Assembly (NCBI GenBank): GCA_017460265.1
Contig: JAFUBJ010000042.1
Span: 1-5,632 of the forward strand
Length of the DNA: 5,632 bases
Direction: 5' to 3'
Source: Atopobiaceae bacterium
GTDB taxonomy: Bacteria; Actinomycetota; Coriobacteriia; Coriobacteriales; Atopobiaceae
The number at the start of each line of letters is the position of its first letter. Positions within the stretch are counted from its first letter, which is position 1. The notes under the pieces are model-generated. The model was given only the letters and a program-made list of their open reading frames with translations, had not been told where the DNA came from and made no database searches. This document shows, one piece after another, positions 1 to 5,616 of this stretch. The position numbers and the translations under genes were made by a program.

Positions 1-29
1 AATCTCGGCCCGTTGGTCGGCGGTCAGGC

Positions 30-1151
30 TCAGGCGTCCTCCTCGGTATCCGGCGCAAATCCCAGCCCCTCGGCAACGTCGTGGGCAATCTCGGCCCCAA
101 GAACCTCCTCGGCGCGAGCGAGCGCCGCCTTGCGAGACGTCTCCTCGGGAGCATGAATCACGACGTCGTCAAAGATTGCGCGAGCAAAAAGCGCCTCCGC
201 GTCCGCCGTCGAGATGCCTCGGTCCGCAAGGTACGCAAGCTGCTCGGGGCTGATCGAGCCAATGGACGCCCCGTGATTGCCGGCGACGTCGTCCTCGTCA
301 CAGAGGATCGTGGGACGCGTCTTGTTGACGATGTCGTCTCCGGTCACGAGCACGGTCTCGATCTCGTTGCCCGCGGCGCCCTTGGCACCATGGATGAGGT
401 CGATGGTCTCGCGCATGGTCTTCTTGGCTGCGTCAGCCAAAACGCCCGACGTCGTGACGTCTGCGCGCGTGTTGCGGCCGCGCTGGCGGACTAGGTGGTT
501 GACATCAAGCTGCTCGGTGCCGCGTGCCAGGTAGCGCATGTCGTGGACAAGGCGTGCGCGTCTTCCTGAAAGCGAGGTGCAGATGCCCATGGCGACCTTC
601 TGGCCACCCAAGGCGTACTGACGGACCTCGATGCGTGCGTCGTCGGCAGCCTCGATCCCGACGCCTTCGATGTGCTGGCCGGTGTCGTCAAGTGCCACGA
701 CCTCCACGAGCGACACCTGGGCCCCGCGCTCCGCCACGATGCGCAGAAGCGACGCGGAGGTGCCCTGCGTCTCGTGCCGTCCATGAGCGACGACCACGAT
801 GGTTGCCTCGGCGCCTTCGCGCACGAGCACGCCGGTGTCACGGACGTCTCCTGCCGCGGCGTCGATGTCAACGACGATGGGCTCCTCGCGCCTTACGCCG
901 GCCTTGACCTCGACATAGCGCGAGTCGCCCGACGACGCGACCACCCAGCGGGCGGCCTCGTCGCCAATGCCGACCTCGACCGAGTCAAAGAGACGCGGCA
1001 GGCGCCCGAGCACCTCGCCCTTTGTGACAGGCACAGGCACCTCGAAGGAGATGTCGTTGATGTGCAGGTAGTTCCACGTCTGGGCGGCGGGCACGTTCAC
1101 GTGTGAGAGCGTGGTGGTTGCGGCGACAGCGGCCGCGTTCTTATCGGCCAT
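30..1151 (-). CDS. sufD: SufD, Fe-S cluster assembly scaffold subunit
   Basis: This cytosolic protein pairs with SufB in the SufBC2D complex, which builds Fe-S clusters and passes them to apo-proteins. The 373-residue product shows the SufB/SufD beta-helix family signature in its C-terminal third: the ETVLVTGDD stretch (residues 265-273), then T-R-P at 278-280 and NHGASIGSI (292-300), followed by LAYLADRGIS (305-314). His293 in NHGAS corresponds to the cluster-associated His360 of Escherichia coli SufD. The E. coli Cys358 position is Gly here, which is tolerable because other SufD proteins also lack that Cys. The N-terminal region (Q-T-W-N-Y-L, residues 24-29) matches the usual SufD opening. 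The ATG at 1151-1149 overlaps the sufB stop by one base (TAATG), with GGAAGGGG ten bases upstream (1169-1162), so translation is probably coupled. The tail is acidic (TEEDA) and its codons also encode the next ribosome binding site. Length is somewhat below that of the E. coli protein but normal for the family. Confidence 0.95.
   Translation of the reverse strand: MADKNAAAVAATTTLSHVNVPAAQTWNYLHINDISFEVPVPVTKGEVLGRLPRLFDSVEVGIGDEAARWVVASSGDSRYVEVKAGVRREEPIVVDIDAAAGDVRDTGVLVREGAEATIVVVAHGRHETQGTSASLLRIVAERGAQVSLVEVVALDDTGQHIEGVGIEAADDARIEVRQYALGGQKVAMGICTSLSGRRARLVHDMRYLARGTEQLDVNHLVRQRGRNTRADVTTSGVLADAAKKTMRETIDLIHGAKGAAGNEIETVLVTGDDIVNKTRPTILCDEDDVAGNHGASIGSISPEQLAYLADRGISTADAEALFARAIFDDVVIHAPEETSRKAALARAEEVLGAEIAHDVAEGLGFAPDTEEDA
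37..44 (-). promoter_or_regulatory. Ribosome binding site inside the end of sufD, for the next suf gene
   Basis: On the minus strand GAGGAGGA lies within the last sense codons of sufD (the Glu-Glu-Asp before the terminal Ala), a few bases before its TGA stop at 32-30. A purine-rich site this strong at a gene end normally serves the next gene. The reading frame that continues through the stop (33 down to 1) reads L-S-L-T-A-D-Q-R-A-E-I and stays open to the window edge, which would suit the N-terminus of a SufS-type cysteine desulfurase, the usual neighbour of sufD. No ATG, GTG or TTG is present in any frame between the site and position 1. The start is therefore either a non-canonical codon (CTG at 33-31 or 27-25, ATT at 3-1) or just outside the window. 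The identity of the next gene is inferred from operon convention only. Confidence 0.45.
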
Positions 1152-2578
1152 TATCCGATCGCCCCTTCCATCTCGAGTTTGATGAGGTTGTTCATCTCGA
1201 CGGCATACTCAAGCGGCAGCTCCTTGCTGACCGGGTTGGCAAAGCCGTTGACCACCATGGTGCGCGCCTCCGCCTCGGAGCAGCCGCGGCTCATGAGGTA
1301 GAGGATGGTGTCGTCAGAGATGCGGCCGATGGTGGCCTCGTGACCCACCGATGCCGTGGCGTTGCGCACGTCCATGGCGGGGATGGTGTCGGAGCGGCTG
1401 ATGTCGTCGAGCATGAGCGAAGAGCAGCTGACCGTCGCGCGGGCACGGTCGGCGTGGCGGCCGATTACGACCGAGCTGCGGAAGGTGTTGACGCCGCCGT
1501 CCTTGGAGATGGACTTGGTGTCAACTGACGCGGTGGTGTCGGCTCCGTTGAGGATGACCTTGCAGCCCGTGTCAAGGTCCTGCGTGGCCCCGGCAAAGGT
1601 GATGCCCGTGAACTCGCAGGTGGAGCGGGCGCCGGAAAGGATGGTGGTGGGGTAGAGGTAGCTCACGTGGCTGCCAAAGCTTCCCGACACCCATTCCATC
1701 TTGGCGTCAGCGCCAACCGTCGCGCGCTTGGTGTTGAGGTTGAACATGTTCTTGGACCAGTTCTCGATGGTCGAGTAACGCAGACGTGCGCGGTCCTTGA
1801 CAAAGAGCTCGACGGCACCCGCGTGGAGGTTTGCCTCATAGTACTTTGGTGCCGAACATCCCTCAATAAAGTGCAGGTCAGCACCTGGCTCTACGATGAT
1901 GAGCGTGTGCTCGAACTGTCCGGCGCCGCTGGCGTTCAGGCGGAAGTAGCTCTGAAGCGGATAGGAGAGGGATACTCCCTCCGGCACGTACACAAACGAG
2001 CCGCCCGACCAGACGGCATAGTGGAGCGCGGCAAACTTGTGGTCGCGCATGGGGATGAGCTTGCCGAAGTACTGGTGCACCACCGGCTCCCACTTGGGGT
2101 CGTGCAGCGCGTCCTCGATGGTGGAGTAGATGACGCCTTGCTCGGCCACCTCTTCGCGCATGTTGTGGTAGACGATCTCTGAGTCGTACTGGGCGCCCAC
2201 GCCGGCAAGGCTCTCGCGCTCAGCCTCGGGAATGCCCAGGCGCTCGAAGGTGGTCTTGATGTCCTCGGGCACGTCTTCCCAGTTGCGCGCCTGCTTGGTC
2301 TTAGGCGACACATACGTGGAGATATGGTCCATGTCCAGCGCAGACACGTCTGGCCCCCAGTTGTCGGCCATGCGCATCTCGTGGAAGACGTCCAGCGCCT
2401 TGAGGCGCATCTCGAGCATCCAGTCGGGCTCGTCCTTCTTGGCCGAGATGGAGCGGACGATTTCTGGGGTGAGTCCGTCGTCGTAGCGCTCGTAGCCCTC
2501 CTCGGGCATCACGAAGTCATAGAGGGAGCGGTCGACGTCTGCGACCTCGGAGCGCTTCCTCTCTTGGGTCTCGCTCAC
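1151..2578 (-). CDS. sufB: SufB, Fe-S cluster assembly scaffold subunit
   Basis: SufB is the main scaffold of the SufBC2D complex. It accepts persulfide sulfur from the SufS/SufU or SufS/SufE system and forms the nascent cluster at the SufB-SufD interface. The 475-residue product has the family core throughout: Y-F-G-K-L-I-P (170-176), S-G-G-S-F-V-Y-V-P (191-199), EGCSAPKYYEANLH (239-252), N-T-K-R-A (282-286) and VGHEATIGRI (411-420). Cys241 aligns with the sulfur-accepting E. coli Cys254, Cys385 (in SCSSL) with Cys405, and His413-Glu414 with the cluster-region His433-Glu434, so the active-site set is complete. The chosen start is GTG at 2578-2576, one base after the sufC stop (TAA-A-GTG). 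It gives an N-terminus reading SETQERKRS and a normal family length. A second in-frame GTG at 2590-2588, overlapping sufC, is possible. The best SD-like run, GAAGGG (2598-2593), is 14 nt from the first GTG and only 2 nt from the second, so initiation likely depends on terminating sufC ribosomes. The frame stays open upstream through sufC, but that extension has no family similarity. Confidence 0.95.
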   Translation of the reverse strand: MSETQERKRSEVADVDRSLYDFVMPEEGYERYDDGLTPEIVRSISAKKDEPDWMLEMRLKALDVFHEMRMADNWGPDVSALDMDHISTYVSPKTKQARNWEDVPEDIKTTFERLGIPEAERESLAGVGAQYDSEIVYHNMREEVAEQGVIYSTIEDALHDPKWEPVVHQYFGKLIPMRDHKFAALHYAVWSGGSFVYVPEGVSLSYPLQSYFRLNASGAGQFEHTLIIVEPGADLHFIEGCSAPKYYEANLHAGAVELFVKDRARLRYSTIENWSKNMFNLNTKRATVGADAKMEWVSGSFGSHVSYLYPTTILSGARSTCEFTGITFAGATQDLDTGCKVILNGADTTASVDTKSISKDGGVNTFRSSVVIGRHADRARATVSCSSLMLDDISRSDTIPAMDVRNATASVGHEATIGRISDDTILYLMSRGCSEAEARTMVVNGFANPVSKELPLEYAVEMNNLIKLEMEGAIG

Positions 2579-2579
2579 T

Positions 2580-3350
2580 TTATGCAGCACCGCCCTTCGC
2601 GGCCAGGGCCTCCTCGAAGCGGCCAAAGCCGTTCGCGTCAATCTCGTCGATGAGCGACGCGTCGCCCTCGCCCACGAGGTTGCCGCGCACCATGACGTGG
2701 GTGCGGTCGACGTCAAGGCGCTCGAGGATGCGCGTGTTGTGCGTGATGATGAGCAGTGCTCCGTCGCACTCCTCGCGGTAGGCTTCGATGCCGCGTGACA
2801 CCACGGAAAGGGCGTCGACGTCAAGGCCGGAGTCAGTCTCGTCAAGGATGGCGAGCTTGGGCTGCAGGAGCAGCAGCTGAAGCATCTCGATCTTCTTCTT
2901 CTCGCCGCCCGAGAAGCCCACGTTGAGCTCACGTGTGAGGAACGAGTCGTCCATGCTGAGCTGATCGCAAATGTTGGCCACGCGCTGGCGGAACTTGCGT
3001 GCGGTGGTCTTGAGCTCGGGACGCATCTGGCAGATGGTGCGCAGGAAGCTGTACAGAGGAACGCCGGGCACCTCGACCGGAGCCTGATACGAGAGGAACA
3101 TGCCGGCAAGTGAGCGCTTGTCGGGGGAGAGGTCGGTCACGTCAACGCCGTCGAAGGTGACGGTGCCCGAGCTGACCTTATAGGTCGGGTCGCCCATGAT
3201 GACATGACCGAGCGTGGACTTTCCCGCGCCGTTGGGGCCCATGAGCACATGGGTCTCTCCCTGCGCGACGGCGAGGTTGATGTTGTGAAGGATGGGATTG
3301 TCCTCGGTTCCTGCCGAGAGTCCCTGAATGGTGAGTAGCGCTTCTGACAT
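2580..3350 (-). CDS. sufC: SufC, ATPase of the SUF Fe-S assembly complex
   Basis: SufC is a soluble ABC-type ATPase. Two copies bind SufB and SufD, and ATP-driven dimerisation rearranges the scaffold for cluster assembly; it does not transport anything. The 256-residue product has every ABC motif in order: Walker A GPNGAGKST (38-46), Q-loop Gln89 in LSYQAP, signature FSGGE (146-150) followed by the SufC-typical KKKIE, Walker B LAILDE (167-171 with Glu171 catalytic), D-loop SGLD (174-177) and the switch His204 in ITHNTR. The E-T-D-S-G-L-D form of Walker B/D-loop and the F-L-S-Y-Q-A-P-V-E-V-P-G stretch (85-96) separate SufC from transport ATPases. The start is ATG at 3350-3348, with AAGGA at 3360-3356 five bases upstream. 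It is the first gene of the operon, about 40 nt downstream of the predicted transcription start; no SufR or Rrf2 regulator gene precedes it. Length is typical for SufC. Confidence 0.97.
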   Translation of the reverse strand: MSEALLTIQGLSAGTEDNPILHNINLAVAQGETHVLMGPNGAGKSTLGHVIMGDPTYKVSSGTVTFDGVDVTDLSPDKRSLAGMFLSYQAPVEVPGVPLYSFLRTICQMRPELKTTARKFRQRVANICDQLSMDDSFLTRELNVGFSGGEKKKIEMLQLLLLQPKLAILDETDSGLDVDALSVVSRGIEAYREECDGALLIITHNTRILERLDVDRTHVMVRGNLVGEGDASLIDEIDANGFGRFEEALAAKGGAA

Positions 3351-3389
3351 GGCGATCCTTGTCTGTGGTTGCTGAATTCCTAGCTACGG

Positions 3390-3425
3390 TGCGGGATTTT
3401 ACCCCGAACGGGGGAGTTATTTCAA
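3390..3425 (-). promoter_or_regulatory. Predicted sigma70-type promoter of the suf operon
   Basis: Reading the minus strand, TTGAAA (3425-3420) and TAAAAT (3401-3396) are separated by 18 nt. The -35 matches TTGACA at five of six positions and the -10 matches TATAAT at five of six. A start site would fall at about the A at 3390, leaving a 40-nt leader with the sufC ribosome binding site. This is the strongest promoter match in the window and sits at the expected place. The spacer holds a palindrome, listed separately, so the promoter may be repressible. Confidence 0.7.
3402..3413. promoter_or_regulatory. Palindrome in the suf promoter spacer, possible operator
   Basis: The sequence CCCCG-AA-CGGGG is a perfect inverted repeat with 5-bp arms and a 2-bp centre. 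It occupies the spacer directly upstream of the predicted -10 TAAAAT, where a bound protein would block RNA polymerase. Suf operons are commonly controlled by iron- or Fe-S-sensing repressors (Rrf2/IscR, SufR, Fur/IdeR families). The site does not resemble a Fur or IdeR box that I can recognise, so the regulator is unknown. It lies upstream of the predicted transcript, so it is unlikely to act as an RNA hairpin. Chance occurrence of a short GC palindrome in GC-rich DNA remains possible. Confidence 0.4.
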
Positions 3426-3451
3426 TCGTCGTTGTTATGCGACCACTTCAC

Positions 3452-3480
3452 GTGCACAAGGGCCGGCGTCGGGAGTGCAC
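3452..3480. repeat. Two GTGCAC palindromes 23 bp apart upstream of the transporter gene
   Basis: GTGCAC, identical to its own reverse complement, occurs at 3452-3457 and again at 3475-3480, a start-to-start distance of 23 bp, roughly two helical turns. The second copy ends just before the predicted extended -10 of the transporter gene and the first lies near -40. Paired, phased palindromes are a common arrangement for a dimeric regulator, but six-base sites also recur by chance, so the regulatory reading is tentative. Confidence 0.3.
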
Positions 3481-3481
3481 A

Positions 3482-3490
3482 TGTTAGGAT
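3482..3490 (+). promoter_or_regulatory. Possible extended -10 promoter element for the transporter gene
   Basis: TGT-TAGGAT is an extended -10 form (TG, one base, then a hexamer matching TATAAT at four of six positions). No good -35 stands 17 nt upstream, where the sequence is GCCGGC. Transcription would begin near 3497, just upstream of the very strong ribosome binding site, leaving a leader of under 20 nt. The assignment rests on position and a weak motif. Confidence 0.3.
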
Positions 3491-3500
3491 GTCCCTTGGC

Positions 3501-3510
3501 AAAGGAGGTG
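3501..3510 (+). promoter_or_regulatory. Unusually perfect Shine-Dalgarno site of the transporter gene
   Basis: AAAGGAGGTG is complementary over ten bases to the conserved 16S rRNA 3' end (CACCTCCTTT). It stands four bases (TGAG) before the ATG at 3515, with the AGGAGG core six bases away. It fixes the start codon with little doubt and suggests efficient initiation once the message is made. Confidence 0.85.
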
Positions 3511-3514
3511 TGAG

Positions 3515-4468
3515 ATGGACGCGTGGAAGCGGCTGGGCTCTTGGATATCGAGACACATGGTGTTTGTGGTCCCGCTCTGCATTGTGGTGGGCGTCTTCTT
3601 TCCTCATACGCTGATTCCCCTTCGCCCTGCAATCCCCACACTCTTTGCGATCGTCACCTTCCAAAACGCCCTGCGCAACGACTTCAAGAGCCTTCGTGAC
3701 ACTTTCGGCCATCCTCAGGCGCTGCTGATCACGCTGGCGCTGGTGCACGTCGTTGCCCCGCTGACCATATCTCTTGTCGCAAGGGCGCTGTTTGGGGCAA
3801 ACCCTGACACGGTGGTGGGGCTCGTGCTTGAGTGCTGCGTTCCGGTTGGCGCCACCACGGTCATGTGGTCGGGGGTCTATGGGGGCAATGTGGCGCTTGC
3901 GCTTGCCATGATGTTTATCTCCACGACCATTGCGCCCTTCACGATCCCCTGGACGCTCAGGCTGCTCGTGGGCGCCACGGTCGAGGTCGACGTGGTGGGC
4001 ATGATGGGTGACATGCTCTATATGGTGGGCATCCCTGCCGTGGCGGGCGTCGTGTTCAACGAGGCAAGCCATGGGTGGGGGAAGGAGAGGCTCTCTCCTG
4101 TGATGGCACCGCTTTCAAGCATCCTCGTTCCCATCATCATTGCCACAAACGCCACGGGCATCTCGAAGTACGTACTGAACCTCACGCCATGGCTTGTTGC
4201 CGTGGCTGCCTTCGTTGGCATGGTGACGGTTCTGAGCGTGTGCATGGGGCTTTTGGTGGCACGGCTGACTAGGCAGCCTCCCGACACCAAGGTCACCATG
4301 GCCTTTGACTGCGGCATTCGCAACATCTCTGCCGGCGCCGTGCTCGCCGCAGCGTATCTGCCTGCGGAATCGCTCTTTCCCGTCATGATAGGGACGCTCT
4401 TTCAACAGCTGATTGCCGCCATTGTCGGCAAGACGCTTCAGCGTCGCATGGGTCTTGGGGAACGCTGA
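3515..4468 (+). CDS. BASS-family (bile acid:sodium symporter-like) membrane transporter
   Basis: This is a polytopic inner-membrane protein of the BASS/SBF superfamily, whose members move organic anions such as bile acids, keto acids or pantothenate-like compounds, usually with sodium. The 317-residue product has a short positive N-terminus (MDAWKR) and a run of hydrophobic segments, roughly at residues 16-31, 39-50, 68-91, 98-117, 124-152, 161-181, 196-211, 221-249, 268-283 and 286-305, in line with the 8-10 helices of the family. The crossover-helix motif is recognisable as FDCGIRNISAGAV (264-276), equivalent to the E-x-G-x-Q-N region, and the earlier ECCVPVGATT (106-115) matches the first discontinuous helix. 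In the motif the usual Glu is Asp265 and the usual Gln is Arg269, so sodium binding may differ from classical members. It is divergent from the suf operon and upstream of a nucleoid-protein gene; neither neighbour indicates a substrate. The family call is firm, the substrate unknown. Confidence 0.85.
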   Translation: MDAWKRLGSWISRHMVFVVPLCIVVGVFFPHTLIPLRPAIPTLFAIVTFQNALRNDFKSLRDTFGHPQALLITLALVHVVAPLTISLVARALFGANPDTVVGLVLECCVPVGATTVMWSGVYGGNVALALAMMFISTTIAPFTIPWTLRLLVGATVEVDVVGMMGDMLYMVGIPAVAGVVFNEASHGWGKERLSPVMAPLSSILVPIIIATNATGISKYVLNLTPWLVAVAAFVGMVTVLSVCMGLLVARLTRQPPDTKVTMAFDCGIRNISAGAVLAAAYLPAESLFPVMIGTLFQQLIAAIVGKTLQRRMGLGER

Positions 4469-4497
4469 TCGAGCAACCTCTTGTCGTCGGTCTGCGC

Positions 4498-4503
4498 TAT
4501 CCT
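4498..4503 (+). promoter_or_regulatory. Weak -10-like hexamer ahead of the nucleoid-protein gene
   Basis: TATCCT in the 67-nt gap between the transporter stop and the next start matches TATAAT at four of six positions. The best -35-like sequence, TTGTCG at 4481-4486, is only 11 nt away, too close for a standard promoter. I see no convincing stem-loop with a T-run in the gap, so read-through from the transporter gene is equally possible. Confidence 0.2.
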
Positions 4504-4535
4504 GTTCGGGCAACGAAACCGATTGGGGAGTCAAC

Positions 4536-5591
4536 ATGATCCGCACCAACCACGCCGTCCTGCATGCCTTCGACTTTGAGACGGGGAGCGCCTACCTCTC
4601 AGAGGACGAGCTGCCCTTCGTCGACGACAAGCAGGTCAAATCGTACGTGCAACGGCATCTGAGGCGCATCTCGTCAAGTGCCGAGAGTCGACATGGCGAG
4701 TTTGTCGAAGGCAGCCTGTTTGCCGAGCAGCTGTCTCAGTACCTTGCCAACGAGAACACCTTCCTAGGGCTTTCTGTGCAGGTGGCGCAGTGGTTCTGGG
4801 AGGAGCTGCGCCGGGCAGACAGCGTTGAGCAGTGTGACCTTCTGGTGGCGGAGTTCGAGGACACTGGCGAGATGAAGGTCGACGGAAAGACCGACGACGC
4901 CGGCATCGACGCCGCTTTCGAGGCTTCGGGCAAGCGCTGGTTCGCGGTCTTGGTCCTGCCACGCAAGCTGTCGTTTGCCCACGAGGTGGGAGGGTCGTTC
5001 AACGGGATCTATCGGCATGACGGGATGCTTCCCAGCCCCACCCAGAAGGTGGTGAGCTACCTGCTTGTGAACGAGGAGACGCTCGAGATCGACTTCTCGG
5101 ACAAGCCGCGCCTGATTGCGGGACGTGAGGTCAACGTCATTCCGGACGAGTTCTTGAAGTGCACGGCAAAGGCGTCGAGCAAGGACGTGTTTGCCGCTGT
5201 GGCAGAGATCGTCGACGAGGTCGCCGAGGAGGCCGGGCTCACGCCGGCGCTCGAGGTGTCGCGGGCCAAGGCGGCACTGGCACACGCTGCAGAGCGCGAT
5301 GAGGTCGTCTCGCCCGTGGAGGTGGGGCGCGAGGTCTTTGCGGAGCGAGAGGACCTGCGCGAGCGCTTTGAGCAGGAGGTGCGCGAGCAGCGCCTGCCCG
5401 ATGAGGTTCCGGTCAAGCGAGGTGTGGCAAACCGTATGGCAAAGAGCCACCGGATCCGCACCGACACGGGCATAGAGATCACCTTCCCGTCGGACCTGGT
5501 GGACCGTCCTGGCTACATCGACTTCACGCGCGAGGAGGACGGAAGGCTCACCATCACCATCTCCAATGTGGCGCGAATCGACAACCGCTAG
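4536..5591 (+). CDS. NdpA/YejK-type (NA37) nucleoid-associated protein
   Basis: The family binds DNA and is found with the bacterial nucleoid (E. coli YejK, about 335 residues); its exact function is poorly defined. The 351-residue product has the family's typical opening, in which an Ile-rich start leads to AVLHAFDFETG (7-17). A mid-region strand pair follows: WFAVLVLPRKLSFAHEV (135-151), then PSPTQKVVSYLLVN (166-179) and LEIDFSDKP (183-191). The C-terminal block has TDTGIEITFPSDLVD (309-323) and DGRLTITISN (335-344), both characteristic of Gram-positive members. Residues 215-290 are charged and alanine/glutamate-rich, likely helical or coiled-coil linker. The chosen start is ATG 4536-4538, with GGGGAG (4525-4530) five bases upstream. 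An upstream in-frame ATG at 4413 lies within the transporter gene and adds 41 residues without family character. It probably shares an operon with the following gene. Confidence 0.85.
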   Translation: MIRTNHAVLHAFDFETGSAYLSEDELPFVDDKQVKSYVQRHLRRISSSAESRHGEFVEGSLFAEQLSQYLANENTFLGLSVQVAQWFWEELRRADSVEQCDLLVAEFEDTGEMKVDGKTDDAGIDAAFEASGKRWFAVLVLPRKLSFAHEVGGSFNGIYRHDGMLPSPTQKVVSYLLVNEETLEIDFSDKPRLIAGREVNVIPDEFLKCTAKASSKDVFAAVAEIVDEVAEEAGLTPALEVSRAKAALAHAAERDEVVSPVEVGREVFAEREDLRERFEQEVREQRLPDEVPVKRGVANRMAKSHRIRTDTGIEITFPSDLVDRPGYIDFTREEDGRLTITISNVARIDNR

Positions 5592-5605
5592 GCTCTTGAC
5601 CTGTT

Positions 5606-5612
5606 GGGGAGG
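5606..5612 (+). promoter_or_regulatory. Ribosome binding site for the truncated right-edge gene
   Basis: GGGGAGG stands 14 nt after the stop of the nucleoid-protein gene and four bases before a GTG at 5617. A strong purine run placed this way marks another gene start in the same transcription unit. Confidence 0.5.
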
Positions 5613-5616
5613 AACG

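Noticed and set aside
672..1106. Plus-strand open frames opposite sufD (including 81-494 and 672-1106) as possible antisense genes
   Set aside because: They are Arg/Ala-rich frames without ribosome binding sites or motifs, explained by the codon bias of sufD on the other strand.
2579..3109. Extension of the sufB reading frame upstream through sufC, adding about 177 residues
   Set aside because: It overlaps sufC on the same strand in another frame, is Ser/Arg/Pro-rich low-complexity sequence typical of a GC-rich shadow frame, and has no SufB family similarity. SufB has normal length from the GTG at 2578.
3402..3414. CCCCG-AA-CGGGG considered as a rho-independent terminator
   Set aside because: The stem is only 5 bp with a 2-nt loop, lacks a following T-run on either strand, and lies between a -35 and a -10, upstream of the predicted suf transcript.
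3422..4072. 216-codon minus-strand open frame opposite the transporter gene
   Set aside because: Its His/Arg/Asp-rich composition is that of an antisense shadow. It has no evident ribosome binding site and would run through the suf promoter. The plus-strand frame has a clear family match and a perfect Shine-Dalgarno.
4413..4535. Upstream ATG giving a 41-residue N-terminal extension of the nucleoid-associated protein
   Set aside because: It starts inside the transporter gene, lacks family character, and the ATG at 4536 has a well-spaced GGGGAG and the expected N-terminal motif.
4764..5450. 228-codon minus-strand open frame opposite the nucleoid-protein gene
   Set aside because: It is Leu/His/Arg-rich shadow sequence without recognisable motifs, fully inside a gene with family-typical sequence on the plus strand.
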